From Isoetes taiwanensis (lineage: Eukaryota; Streptophyta; Lycopodiopsida; Isoetales; Isoetaceae), in NCBI GenBank assembly GCA_021234155.1, contig JAJEKV010000018.1, forward strand, positions 15,384,925-15,448,924: 64,000 nt of DNA. The letters are read 5' to 3'. A program made the translations under genes and the position numbers. Under the pieces are notes generated by a model. That model saw only the letters and a program-made list of their open reading frames with translations. It did not search any database and was not told the DNA's origin. Positions 11,275 to 23,400 of the stretch are shown here, piece by piece. How positions within the stretch are numbered: position 1 is the stretch's first letter; the number at the start of each line of letters is the position of its first letter.

Positions 11275-12284
11275 CTAGAAAACCAAAGAGAAACATCAAT
11301 AAAAAAAGGCACCTATGCCCGATTGTGTTGTTGATATACAATAAATGCATCAAATGGGTATCTCTGCGATCTCATCCGGCATCTTCAAGTCTACAACATT
11401 CAAGGGCCGGGAGAAGAGGACCGCATCCTAATTTTTCCCATATATATAATCAACGACCCAAATTGATGCCCCTTTTACGAACGGCTCAGATTGATTGCCC
11501 CAATTCATGAATCTTCTTAAAACCTTCTTAGCCACACTCAACGACCAGGATCCCGCCTTACCCTCTCGATCCGATGGATAAGAGATGGGGTGCATGACCC
11601 CATGTATGCCCATCCATGTCCCCATACATAACCCCCCATGAGCTATCATGGTCTCTACCTTTCAGGGCCCAATCTATGGGTATGCATGTATGGGGTGTGG
11701 ATGGGGGGCATGAGAAACCGCCCTCGTCCTAATACCCTTATTAATATTAGGATATATATCAAATGGGGGCATCATTTGATGGTATATAGACATCAATCCT
11801 GGCCCTCCACATTTTGAGGTGGCGCAATTATGACCGTTGGATTTGATGGGGGCATGCATGGTGGCATGCACCACATCCTTGGACCGTTGGATTAAAAGGG
11901 AAGGAGAAATTCTGCCCTTGATTTCTGTAAGGAAGGTGCAAGGAAAGTCCCCAAAGTAGATTTGGTGTAGCAGATCTTAACCGTTAGATCAAAAGATGAG
12001 AATAAATCCTAGCCATTAAGTTTTTGTATTAAATTAAAATTTTTGGTTTTAAGGGGGGTGAGGTGGCACTTTCATTAATAAAAAGGTGTGAGGTGGCAAA
12101 GCATTTATAGATGAACTTTCTAGGAAGCTTCTTTTTTTTTATTTGCCTTCAAAAGCATGTAACTTGCAATAGAGGAGTCGAATGAAGATGGGGCCCACGC
12201 CTCAGATTCTTCTCCTCGAGAACTTTCCAATGGGTGGTGCTTTGACACCGTTCCGTCGCAGTTGGAGCCAATGTAGTCGAATTA
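11275..12284. other. No gene recognised
   Basis: Intergenic-looking sequence with a GGGGGCATG/CATGCAT-rich stretch (about 11,570-11,880) that contains several short palindromes. No exon with credible borders was found. It lies upstream of the visible exons of the 10.1-11.3 kb gene, so missing 5' exons may be hidden here. Confidence 0.45.
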
Positions 12285-13110
12285 TAAGAATCTTCTTGGA
12301 ATCTTAGAATTTTACGGAATCTATTGTAATATATAGGAATCTCGGGGAATCCTCAGAGGATCTTAGAGAATCTAGAGGAATCCCAAGAGAATCTTAGGGA
12401 ATCTATGAGAACCTTGAGAAGAATCTTTGGGAATATATTGGAATCTAAGGAAATCTTCATAAATTTTTTAAGAATCTAGAGGAATCTTGATAGATATTGA
12501 AGAATCTAGGGGAATCTTCATAGAATCTATCGAATCTGAAGGAATTTCAAGAGAATATATGGGAATCTTGAGAGAATCTTTGGAGACCTAAGGAAATCTT
12601 AATAAAATCGTTGAGGATCTAGGGTAATCTTGATGGAATCTTAGAAAATCTAAGGAATCTTCATAAAATCTTTGAGAATCTAGGGGAATCTTCATAAAAT
12701 CTTTGAGAATCTAGGGGAACCTTCATAGAACCTGAGGGAACCACATAAAATATGGAGGAATCTTAAGAATTCTCATAAAATCTAAGGGAATCTAAGGTAA
12801 TTTTGGAAAACCTAGGGGAATCTTCTTAGAACCCGAGGGAACCACATAGCGGAAATCTTAGGGAATCTCATAAAATCTAATGGAATTTACGGTAATCTTG
12901 AGTAATCTAGGTAAATCTTCATAGAATCTAAAGGAATCGGAGGGAATCTTCATAGAATCTAGCAGAATCTCACAATCTAAGGGAACATATGAGAAACTCA
13001 TAAAATCAAAGAGAATCTTCATACAATCTTTGAGAATGTAGAGGGTTCTAATAAAATCTAAAGGAATCCAAAGGGATCTAAGGGAATCTTGCAAAATCGA
13101 GGGGGTCTTT
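12285..13110. repeat. Degenerate minisatellite built on GAATCT
   Basis: About 820 bases consist of imperfect repeats of a phrase like GGGAATCTTCATAAAATCT with spacers GAGAATCTAG. Unit length varies from about 10 to 35 bases. One 35-base unit is nearly exact twice in succession (around 12655-12720). The minus-strand ORF at 12858-13157 lies mostly in this array and its repeated FYED/DFMR-like residues are a by-product. Low internal identity suggests an old array. Confidence 0.85.
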
Positions 13111-13260
13111 GTGAAATTTGAAATATGTTCTGACAGGAACTTGCACCGTAGGAACATTCTAAAACTAGAACATGCTTCGTAGGAATGGTGCGTAACTTGT
13201 GTATAATATATATACTAGAAATGCCCCCAACCCAATGGGCGGGCCCTTTTCTTTTAAGCT

Positions 13261-13680
13261 ATTCCTCGACACGGCATCAACTGAATGAATGGCTTGCATT
13301 GCATGGAGGAGAGAGGCTCAATTCACCATTTACATCATTCGACAATTGATATATGCAGATGATGTGGACCTATTAGCTCACAATCCAAGAAATATATAGC
13401 AGCATATGGACATACTGAGCAATTTTTGTCAGGATACCAGAATGCTGGTCAACTTGACAAAGACCTAGGTGATCCTCATGCCATCTTCTAGACAACATAG
13501 ACAATTTTACTTCACTTACTAGGGTCAAAATATAAAGGTGGTACAGACATACAAATATCTTGGAGTTCACTACTACCACACATTAAGATGTTTGAATCCA
13601 ACAATGAGTGAACGCTGGTTGAAAGCTACTCTATTTCACGCAAAACAATGGTCATAAAGCAGAGCTCTATGATTGATCCC
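13261..13680 (+). pseudogene. LINE reverse transcriptase fragment, plus strand
   Basis: Reads IIRQLIYADDVDLLA, then MLVNLTKT, then VQTYKYLGVHY, then a motif ending HKAELYDW. This is the RT core around the catalytic YADD box and the segment after it, as in non-LTR retrotransposons. It aligns motif by motif with the minus-strand LINE at 14.8-15.3 kb (IIRQLIYADN, YKYLGIEF, HKAELYAW), so both come from one family. Stops interrupt the frame several times. It is shorter and lies in the opposite orientation to its neighbour. Confidence 0.75.
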
Positions 13681-13689
13681 ACTCAGGTG

Positions 13690-14105
13690 CACTTGCTGAT
13701 TGAGTTGTTCTTATGCTTAGGTTTGATTTAGTAACATGTCTGGTTTGTTTGGTCCTATGCTATTACTTCCAAACAAGTTCATCTTATTATGCCTACACTA
13801 TAAATCATATACTTCTCTTGACTAGGACTCATATGGTATCAATTCCACATGAAAATCCTATACTTTTATCAACTAGAACATGTGTGTGATCAATCCTACA
13901 TTGAAGACCCATACGACAATATACCTCTAGGATCCATAGGGTAATTTAATTGCCTCCCACATTCCTTATAAAGCATTGTTTTCTCTATTAAAATCCATCC
14001 TTTAAACGCAAAGTTAATACATTGATGATACTGTCATTAGACAATTTCAATAACAAAGATGACTACAAAAGCATATAATGTCCATTCTTGCCAATATCAA
14101 CCCGT
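13690..14105. other. No gene recognised
   Basis: Spacer of about 400 bases between the two opposed LINE relics. It contains a weakly repeated phrase (ATACTTCTCTTGACTAGGAC / ATACTTTTATCAACTAGAAC). No LINE tail or target-site duplication could be identified. Confidence 0.5.
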
Positions 14106-14109
14106 GTTG

Positions 14110-14805
14110 TCAAAAGTTGCATATATGGACATTAAAAGATCGAGAGGAAACACATGACAGGACATTCAACAACTCATGCAGGGGCTGGTGAGGCACAATT
14201 AACTGAAGATACCGTGCCCGGATATGATCGAACGCTGGGCAGGCCTGAAGGGCGTGACATTCATCCTCAATGACGCCCTGCTGGCAACACTGACAGATTC
14301 TGTCCTCACGTGGCTCCCGAGTCCGTAGCCCTGTCTCAATGCGGAGGCAGTATAAACCCGTGCGAATGGAAGCTATCAGTCTGCGCTTCTTCATGGGCAA
14401 ATGAGTGCACAAGTAGTGTTGTGGGCCTCTTGTGAGCATGGGGTTGACTCGCTGCCTGTAGTGTGCCATTTTAACATGCAGCAAGGCATCTGCATCCCAG
14501 AGCTTGGCAAGGAAGCTAGCATCTAGATACTGCCGCAATGCATTGTGCTTCTCCTTTGTCCATACCTGCCTGCATCTGTGTGCCTGCACATTCCAACATG
14601 AGAACCACTGAGCTTGCTTGTCCTTCCAGCAGGCTTTGAGGCGCTGTGAACCCATTGCTACTGCCAATGCAAGGTTGGGCAATCGCACATGACCCATACC
14701 AACTACCTTCTGAAAATTAATGATATGGCCTTCCAGGGCAGCCCTTTGAAGGGGTAGAAAACCCGTCTCTTGGAGTAGGATCTGATATGGAACTGTGGAT
14801 TTCAC
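14110..14805 (-). pseudogene. LINE ORF2 C-terminal region with zinc-binding motif
   Basis: A 231-codon open stretch. Residues near 170-195 read ICQCCQQGVIEDECHALQAC, a C-x2-C...H-x4-C arrangement typical of the zinc-binding region downstream of LINE reverse transcriptases. Upstream is a helical region with a WDADALLHVKMAHYRQRVNP motif. The plus-strand relic at 46.3 kb has the matching segments (KIWDAVTLAQVKTGHYHAHI; CVCCQLQVIEDESHTLLSIP), which supports one family with two copies in the window. Confidence 0.8.
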
Positions 14806-14819
14806 CCCAAGTGCCCATG

Positions 14820-16003
14820 CTAAGAATCTAGGTCATTCCAGGTGGTGAGGAATATCATCGGACCCCACACCTCTGCCCCGTACAAGAGAACTGGCTTGAC
14901 CAAGGCCCTGAACATGTGTGACTGGTGGCCCCAGGCATATAACTCTGCCTTGTGGCTATTGCTCTGCATGGCATATAGTGCTTTCCAGTCTGCTGTAACA
15001 CGCAACTTGATGGAAGCATCCCAGTGTGTGATAGTAGAAAACTCGATCCCTAAATACTTATAGGACGAAGCTACCTCTACATCTTGTCTCTGATAAGTGA
15101 ATACGGGGAGCCTTGGCTGAAGGGATGATGGAACTAGAAGCACTCTAGTTTTGGCCAAGTTAACTCTCATGCCAATGAACCGACAGAAAGTGTCTAGAGC
15201 ATCCAGGTGTCGTTGCATGTCTTCTGGGGTATAGGCTAGAAGGTCAACGTTGTCAGCATATATGAGTTGCCGAATAATGTGGTGCATAAGTTGAGCGTCC
15301 CCTCCTCCATGCTCAGCAAGCCAATCTTCCAGCTGATCAATGTATAGGCCAAAGAATGTCGGGGAGAGAGGGAACCCTAGCGCACTCCAATACTACTGAC
15401 GACAGGCTGCCTTGACGATGTGAGACAGCCTGAACATGCCTCGTGTAGCCTGTATATTGCATTTTGCAAGTCGAAGGGGGTCCCTAATTGCCTCAATCTG
15501 TCCCACAACTTGTCCCGAGGTACTATGTCGAAAGCCTTTGCGAAATCCACGAAACAACAATATAAGTTTTGTCGGCGATTCCTGCTATCCTCAATTAGTT
15601 TTCGCAGAGTGAAGATATGATAAATGGTGGAATGTCTAGGTCGGAAGCATGCCTCTGTCAGAGCCTGCATCTCTGCATCCTCTGCCCATATTGTCAGCCG
15701 CTACTCGAGGATGCCAGCCAACAATTTTGCAAAGAGAGAGCTGACTATGATGGTACGATAGTTGATTGGGCAGTGAGGGTCACCTGCTTCGTATATGGGC
15801 ACAAGTCTACTAGTAGTCCACTGCTGGGGGAAGCCTTCTTGCAATGCCTTATTGAATAGTGCCGTGAGGACATGCACCATTGGGGGCCCAGCCCACTTGA
15901 AAAGTTCTGCCTGCATGCCATCCAGATCTGTTGCCTTCCCATTAGCGAGGCGTTGTAGGCCCGTTATGATATCCCCCTCTGTAATGACCAGCGCTAGCAC
16001 CAT
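14820..16003 (-). pseudogene. LINE reverse transcriptase, frameshifted
   Basis: Three frames together cover the RT domain. First (16,003-15,701): LANGKATDLDGMQAELFKWA, then LVPIYEAGDP and NYRTIIVSSLFAKLLAGILE. Second (15,670-15,377): ACFRPRHSTIYHIFTLRKLI, then FVDFAKAFDIVPRDKLW, which carries the first catalytic aspartate. Third (15,287-14,820): QLIYADNVDLLAYTPEDM, where the usual YADD has become YADN. The loss of the second active-site aspartate and the frameshifts mean it is dead. Confidence 0.85.
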
Positions 16004-16698
16004 CTAGCGGGGTACTGTTGCCCGACCCCCCAATGGATCATAAAACTGCTGTAAGTATTGTACCCATTGCTCCGAGGTGATGTTTCCTGTGGGCTGTGCA
16101 GGCTTACTCAATACCCTTCTCCATAATGTCCTGGGGTGATGATCCAAGAGACCAAACATCTGTTGCTGGTGTTCTGCGAGGTATCTGGCTTTCTTGATCT
16201 TGAGAAAAGAGCGGTACTGACTGATGGCCTGTGGGCGGATGGTGGGGAAAATGACTTGTCAAAGCCAGCATTTCATCTCCCTACATTCGTCATCAAACCA
16301 GTGGTTGCGGGGAAAGGTGGTAGCTCCCGAGGGCCTTTGAGCGGCCTCTCCCGAAGCATCTATCACCGGCCGTCAGAAGGAGCTGAGTCAGCTGGGCAGT
16401 CTGTTGCTGAAGTGTGGGAAGCTGCAGTGCTCCCTCCAGGTCATGCTCAAGCATCCGGGCATAGTTTTCTGCATGGTCATAATCCAGGCGCGGCCGCGGC
16501 CGCGGCACATGGGGTGCTGCGGAACTCGTAGCGCGGGTGGCCTGCCAGTCTATATGCAGGAACATGGGGCTAGTGATCTTAGTCTACTTCCTCGTCCCGA
16601 CTGCTGTTCCAATGCTACAATGGGTAATCAGGTGTAGATCTTGCTCTTCTGCCAGTATATAATCCACCACACTAGTGCCGCCTCCCTGGTTCTTCTGT

Positions 16699-16952
16699 CT
16701 ACAAGTGCAGCGGCTGGAAGACGGCCACTGTGCTAGCCCATTGCAAATGACTCCCTAGCAACAACAATTTCCTACCATAGCGTGTCACCTGGCTGTCATC
16801 TGATGTCCTTGGGCAAGCCACCCCTGTGGGGTCCAACTGCAACACATCCTCTACGAGGGGTTCAAATTTCGGGATCTGATCGGCCACTATGCGTGCATTA
16901 AAGTCTCCAAGCAACATGAGCTTGCCCAATTGTTTGTGTTGATGTATATCAT
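16699..16952 (-). pseudogene. LINE endonuclease C-terminal fragment
   Basis: Reads KLMLLGDFNARI, the conserved GDFNAR box of apurinic-type LINE endonucleases, followed by an acidic linker and TRYGRKLLLLGSHLQWAS. The first ~12 codons of the open frame (above 16,952) do not belong to the element; they come from the Ran-flank-like sequence. The EN domain normally has about 220 residues and cuts the target DNA for reverse transcription; only its last third remains. Confidence 0.7.
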
Positions 16953-17095
16953 CCCACTTTTGAGTGCCATCCCATAAGAACGAAACTTCATACCACAACT
17001 ACTCTCAACTTTCAAATGGAGATATGCAATACAAACTTCCTCAAGACCTCCCAATTTATACAGCTACTTTATTTTACCCAGAAAAAAGACCTACT
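16953..17095. repeat. Second copy of the Ran 3'-flank sequence
   Basis: From CCCACTTTTGAGTGCCATCC to a T-rich end it matches 31,236-31,346 almost base for base, with about 26 extra bases in the middle (17,003-17,030). Both copies start at exactly the same base, and here that base is also the 5' border of the minus-strand LINE. Relative to the minus strand, both are in the Ran sense orientation. Confidence 0.85.
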
Positions 17096-17275
17096 ACTTT
17101 ATTTTTCCTATGTTGGAGCTCTTCAACTTCAGCTGACTCCACAATTAAGCTATTGGAGCAGGAACTTGCTGCAACAGCCATATTCGAGTTCTCACTAGAA
17201 GAGCTTGAAGAGATCACGGGAAAATGTCACTGGACCAGCACCTTTGGCCTTGCCATCATGCAAACTTCGTAATGA

Positions 17276-18850
17276 ATTCAAAAGCACAAGTATCGATGCA
17301 CAATTATGGAATTTCAAAAGACAGATGTACGATATCTTTTAGGCTATAAATTTTGGACAAAGAAAATACTGCCCCTTTCATTAAAATTCTTTCCCCATTC
17401 ACATAGATCATATAAAAGATCAAGTATCTTATTCACTCAACCCCAAACTGAAGTGGGTCAATCATTGATGAGTTTCCAATAGTAGAACAAGAAAGTCCTA
17501 TCCTAACTAACTTGTAGAAGAACCAAAAAAACTGAAAGCAACAGTAGAAAAAAATATTTCAGACATAGAAACCTTCCATGAATTCTTGAGAGCACATGCT
17601 TGGCTCTTTTTTTGTGATTCCTTTTCCATTTGTTTCATATCCTCCAATACTTTCATGCATTGTATTTTTGTGGGATGAATACTTGAACATTCCCCCAAGC
17701 TTACTTGCTAGTAATTGGTGCACGTAATATGTGTTGTAAAATAACCTTCAATTTGCACAACCAACTTCTCCAACTTAGGCTTCCCATCATTTTTACCTAA
17801 TAAAGCATCTTATATATGGACCATGTTTTCAATTTGAACTTCTTTTGCTTCAAGATGAGTGTGTTGTTATTTTTCAAGTGAGACTGGGTTCTGTGGACTA
17901 GTTCTGATCTGCATATGTGATTGTACACAGAAACCTTCCATGAATTCTTGAGAGCATATGCTTGGCTCTTTTTTCTTGATTCTTTTTCCATTTGTCTAAT
18001 AACCTTCAACACCTCCATGATGTGATTTTCTCCAGGACTACATAAAGTCTTTTTTCTTCCGAAGAGAGCTTTTTAGACCCTTCTACAACTTCCTGCAAAT
18101 TGAAATCAAAAGTGAAAGGTTAAACTTCAATTTTAAGGCCAAACATCATTTTTTGTTAATACAGGTACTTGTGTATTACCAATATGCCAAATTTGAGCTC
18201 TTGCAAAAGTTCTTGTTTATACATTGGAACTGCCTTCTGGGAACCAATACTGGTTCCCAGCAGACAGAAAATAGTTTTGACCTTGTCATGTTTGAATGGC
18301 GATATCTCCCTTCCCAGACTTTGGATTGACATGAGGATTTTTGGGTCTTTTTCGCTATCTCGTATAGAAAAATACCATTATAACCAAAAAAAAAATCACA
18401 AAAATCATTTTGCCACGACAGTTTCACTTCTTGTGAACTGGAAGGTTTTTGTACTTGACCCCCTCGATTTTGTTAGAGCATAACTCACACTAATGGGGTC
18501 GTGTACATTTTTAGATATTTTTCCCATGAAGCATGACTGACGTATATGAAGTCCTAGATAGGGATTGACTAGATTTTACAAGATTGATTTCATATGAATT
18601 TTTAGCACACCAGCCTAACCAAGCCTACAGCCTTTCTTGCAATTCTAGCCTATCCACGTAGCACCTCCACCTCAGTAAACAATGATGTGGCATAAGCTTT
18701 CGTCGTTCGATCCCCTATTTAAAAAATCAAGGGGTAGAGAAATTAAAAAAATGCCCAAAAAATAATGACGGGGATACGAGGTGGCACAACCGGACCGAGC
18801 GCCTCCTATATCCTCCATTTGCAACCTACATTGCATCGCATTCGTGAACT
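17276..18850. other. No gene; one local duplication
   Basis: A phrase of about 85 bases beginning GAAACCTTCCATGAATTCTT occurs at about 17,567 and again at 17,931. Both show as short minus-strand ORFs ending in the same residues (SQACALKNSWKVS / SQAYALKNSWKVS). No protein family is recognised. The rest is AT-rich and non-coding. Confidence 0.6.
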
Positions 18851-18852
18851 AG

Positions 18853-19033
18853 TTTTTGGGTTGCCCCTAGGGGGGCAAACCCTCGTTTATGTGGGTTTGT
18901 GGGCATATTCAGGTATATGCCGGCATATGCCTAGAATATGCATGTGACTGCTAAAAACTGGCTGCTGCCTGTAAATGCTCGGTCATCCAGCCCCATTCTT
19001 TCGAAGGCGTGGCTATTGCGCAGCTCGACCTTT
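18853..19033 (+). repeat. Shared end module of the palindrome family (copy A)
   Basis: A module of about 180 bases: GC palindrome, then GTATATGCCGGCATATGCC (itself nearly palindromic), then a less repetitive part ending GCGCAGCTCGACC. It is repeated in inverse orientation at 57,473-57,652 at roughly 88-90% identity by eye, and its first 90 bases again at 53,936-54,025. Past the module the copies have unrelated sequence. Confidence 0.85.
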
Positions 19034-20232
19034 CTTCTTCTTCAGATCCGACCGAAGCTCTCCTCCCACCAGGTGCCTCGCATCCTAACCCCAATTTTTG
19101 TTGGGCAGCCTCTTTGAAAACCGGCTAACTGGTGCTTGCTCCTTCTAAGGAATGGAACAATCCATCGCAAAAAAAAAACGTTGATGGGTTGTATTGGGGA
19201 ATCGCGGCAGGTGTTGCCTTGAGGAAGTAATTCGGCTTGGGGCTGATGGTTAGGATAACAGGGTCTACTGCTCGATCTTTGTCTCTCTTGCTTAAGGATC
19301 TGCCGGATATGAAGCTGAAGGAAGGATCGTTGAAGCTTAAGGCCGGATTTGAAGCTGAAGGCATCTTTGAAGCTGAAGGCCGGAATGCACAAAAAAGCGA
19401 TGTTTTCTATCGACTTTCAAGCCATTCTCTTTTCGATTTTCTTCCGGGCTATCTAGGTAATATTTGAACTACTGAGTCTTCGTTGGCTTCACGGCAACAT
19501 AATCTTAAGATAGGATTTTTTGGTTATATTTTCCCCGCACAATAGTTCGATTGAAATGGGCTATTCCATTTTCAATTTTTGGCTTCATTTTGTTACGGAT
19601 TCTAGCGGTATGGTTCAATTCAAGTGTTCTACAAATCTAAATGGTCGAAATGATTCCGGCATGCACAATATATGCACAATGATGGCTTCATTCTCTCAGC
19701 GATTGATTTTTTGCGAGAGCCAAATCGGCCTTAATTCCATAAACGGCCGCTTTGTATGGTATCTCCATTTTTAGTTTGTTTGAATGGAGAGTTCCAGAGC
19801 GCAAAATGTGCTTTCGAGCTTATGGCGATTGATTGATTGGCTTAAATTCGACCACAAAGACATGGCTTGGTCGGCTACATAAACCGGAATTTCCAAAGTG
19901 CATTTGTTGCCCCTGGCGAACTAGTCTTGTGTGGTTCTGGATCTTGCTTGATGCTTGCCCTATAGCTCTGTTGTATTAGGTCGGATAGGTCGATCAACAT
20001 ATAATCACCGGTTCAAATGACGGTGATTCAAATGGCGATTACGTTGGCGAGCTTTTTGTTGCCATACGATTTATTTGTTAAGGCTTGCTCCTAGAGGTCA
20101 TATATTTAAGTTTAGATCCTTAAGCAATCGCCTCTATCAATTTCCAGTTGCATATATTTTTGCTTTTTCCTTTATTAATTGCTGCTTTTAACTGTATATG
20201 CACAGGAATGTTGTGGATTGGGACGACGGAAC

Positions 20233-20412
20233 TCTTAATGGATCGGTGTTGGCATTTGAGATGATCTTTTGATCGAGAATAATAGACACAGAGTCATTTA
20301 TTTCCTATCTGAAGCCCCAACACTTAATGGATCGGTGTTGGCATTTGAGATGATCTTTGCATTTGAGAATAATAGACACGGAATCACAGTATTTCCTATG
20401 AGAAGCCCCTTT
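20233..20412. repeat. Two-copy tandem repeat, 90-bp period
   Basis: CTTAATGGATCGGTGTTGGC and the following bases to GAAGCCCC occur at 20,233 and 20,323 with a few differences. It lies inside the candidate element and is not coding in any frame I can defend. Confidence 0.85.
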
Positions 20413-20429
20413 TTTCAAGGTGCTGGACA

Positions 20430-23400
20430 CAGTGGCATCTGTCTTCTCAACTTGAAATAAAATTGGAACATTTGCATTGTTCTGTATCCAATTATAGTTG
20501 AGTATGCATCCATTTGCCTACATCACAATTGGAATTTTTATAAGGTCTTTGAAGAGCCATTTGCCTGTTGTGTTTTTGCACATATTGGAAGCCTTGATTT
20601 TGTTTCGGCTTCCACCAGGTGCTCAACACTTTCAATGCAAATCCAGCATGCAGATCCAACAAAAACTCAATCAACGATCCATGCAAGAGAGGTATTTAGC
20701 AGGATATATTACAGTGAATTCTTTGTAGATAATAATGGAATATGGTGTTAACCCTAGCATTCTTTCTAGATCTTTTTCTATACATGGGTTACAACAGGGA
20801 GTATATGAAGAAAGGAGAGCATTGTTATTTCTGCATAGCAAGGCAGTGTATCTGCCCAGTCTGCTCACAAGCCCAAGATCGTCTGAGTTTTCTGAAGTTT
20901 TTTGCAACATAATCTAGACTTTGTGTTTTCAGGCATGTAAGTTCAAATCTATTTTTGAGGCTGTTCAGAGCTCTTGCAGAAATATCTTCTATTCTCTTTT
21001 TTTTTTTTGCAGGTCTGGGAAGGTGCTGGATATTGCTCAGGTTGTGATATTGCTCAAACTACATTTGCAAAATGAGATAAATGGATAATTCTTTGCCTTC
21101 TAGACTATATGCTGGGCGTTTACATGCTTCCTTGCTCTGGAGTACTGTTTGGTCTCTGCGTATTTTTTACCATATTCTAACAATAGACATGGACAATACA
21201 TTTTTTGATTTGTATTTATCTGCTTTCGATTTTGCTGTAGGCTCGATCTGTAGGCTTCAATCAGGACCTCCATGTGGTGAATTGCCAATCAGAAAAACAA
21301 AGACGAAAATCCAAGACATCTTCCCAATCTGACAAGTGAGCCTCCACTTGCATGCATTTGAACATCTGAGTAGTTAGTTCTCCAGTCTGCCCATAATTTC
21401 TGTGGATTGTTGTTAGCAGAAGATGGGTAACCAAAGCAATCATGATATAGGTGCAAAGCTTTTCTGTGGAGTATATGCAAGTACAAGTTTATCGTCTAAT
21501 TTTCTACTTGGTACTGTTTGGTCAGCTTAAGATATACCCTGATGTGAATTTAATGGCCGTAAGATATACTCACCATTATTGGGATATATTTCTGAACCAG
21601 AGGCCAAAAATGCTGCCATTGGTACTGATGATCATATGATTGTAACAGGGCCCGAAAATGCCAAGTCTGAGGATCACAAGTTGAACGAAACCAGTACTGG
21701 TGATGAGATGCCTATAACAGCGGGATAAGGTACTAATTTTGATAAAGTAGGAGAAGAGGGATTTATAAACGGAGGATTATGATAAACCTGGAGGCATTTT
21801 TCCAGTTCTGAAGCAGTCTGGTGAGTTTGCTAGACAAGGATTAACATGTTGCACTTTATCTGAGTGTAGGCAGAATGTAGCTTTTCTATATGCTTTCTTA
21901 ACTGCTTCGAGGTTAACAATAACAAGATGAAGATGATTCAAAGGGATACCCTTAATTCTGACGAAATTTCTTTGCCATGCTAAAATATGTTCTGTAGAAG
22001 TTCTACATCCTTCTACGCCTTTCTTATTTTCAGGAAAAATACATGGTTTTAATATTCTTTCCCAGAGTTATGAGGGTTTACGACTGCTTCCAAGCATCCT
22101 GCAAAATGCAACATGTAGGAAATCCAGAATTCAAGCATAGGTTTAGTCTGAGTTATTTGCAAGGTTGCAGAATATAAGATGGTCCAAGCCAAACAACAAT
22201 TTAGACAATAATTTCAACTGGATCTTTACTGTTGATCACATAAAGTAAAGTTATCCCCAGGCCATGAAGGCATTTCAGAGGAACACACTTTAGTACAGTT
22301 GCCGTGATTCACGTACAGATTATTTACTGTAAGCTTCAAGGCAAGCACAGATTAAAGTGCCATTTGCGTCATTTCTACATGTTGTGAATGAAATTTTCAT
22401 CTCTGTTGCTCTGGACCACTTTTTGTTTTGTTCCTGGAAAAACATCTTTGTTGATTCAGCTTTAAATTTTTTTGTCTTCTGCCAGGTGGAGTAGCAATAC
22501 CATTTACTAAAATATTTATATCCTAACTCTGTTGCTAAATAGTTCTGTTATCAAGGCAGCTGTCTAATGACGTCGATTCCAGGAAGCAAAAGAGACTTCT
22601 GTGGAGAGTTTGGCCTTCACTGGTCATGTCATTTGTTACTTTTGTTGCTATCAATGAAGGAGGTGATTTCCTCTTCATAGGAATATTTCTCTGGTTAAAG
22701 TCTTGCCTTTATGTTTATTCAACAAAATTATGTTGCCCCATTGACCCATGAGGTGACAGGTTTAATATTTGGTTATTGTAGTGCTGATAATGCTTCTGCT
22801 TGCTACCTTATAGGTTTTGCAAACTTTAGAAGCCCGAACCATAAACAGAATTGTCATCTTGGAAGCTCTAGAATTTTATGCAGATATAAACTTTTGTCTC
22901 TTTTAAAGTACAATGTGTTATATTTCAGTTTTTATGCCTTGAAAGGCATGTATACTTACTTTCTGCGAGCATATACGCATCTCCTGAAAATGTCTGATTA
23001 GTAATTGATGCCAACATCGGTGTAAATGTCGATTATTAGGAGCACGCATGAACTTCTATTCCCATAAATGGGTTGGTGTAAAAGCATGGGTTGGTCAAAG
23101 TTTTACATGGTTGTGTTCTCCATGCATTTGTTGTGCCATTTGTTATGCCAGGATCAGATGTTTGAAGAAGCATTTTATTGTTGGTTTTTTTTTTTCATGT
23201 GGTATAATATGTTTTCTGTACTCAACAAAAGACCTTACTAACGATTAGACCAATATGTTTAAACAATAATATCATGTGTATACCAACATGTAGTGTCCAA
23301 TGCAGTCTCGAATAACATCTCTGAAGAATAAAAGGGAAGCATGGACTGGAAATGGCAGTAAAAAATTGTGGAAATTGAAGGTTTTGCACGACAGAAATAG

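Larger units (their letters stand above)
14110..16952 (-). mobile_element. Non-LTR retrotransposon (LINE), 5'-truncated and decayed
   Basis: On the minus strand, in order, it holds the end of an endonuclease domain (16,952-16,699), a linker (16,565-16,150), a reverse transcriptase (16,003-14,820) and a C-terminal CCHC-like zinc region (14,805-14,110). That is the order of ORF2 in endonuclease-encoding LINEs. Frameshifts and stops split it into five pieces, so it is not active. The N-terminal endonuclease half is missing: the element stops sharply at 16,952, where a copy of the Ran 3' flank begins. The 3' untranslated region and A-rich tail are also absent. A related copy whose tail is preserved lies at 46.3-46.96 kb. 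Confidence 0.85.

Noticed and set aside
16488-16510. GCGGCCGCGGCCGCGG palindromic run
   Set aside because: It lies in the LINE linker and encodes an Arg-Pro repeat (PRPRPRL) there; no separate role is needed.
15617-16637. Plus-strand ORFs of 70-131 codons at 15.6-16.6 kb
   Set aside because: They are antisense shadows of the LINE ORF2 pieces, which carry real RT motifs on the minus strand.
17150-17275. Receptor-kinase-like phrase FEFSLEELEEITGK in a 102-codon ORF
   Set aside because: It resembles the segment before RLK kinase domains (F..EEL..AT..F), but no glycine loop or later kinase motif follows, and the ORF starts inside the Ran-flank duplicate. Too short to call.
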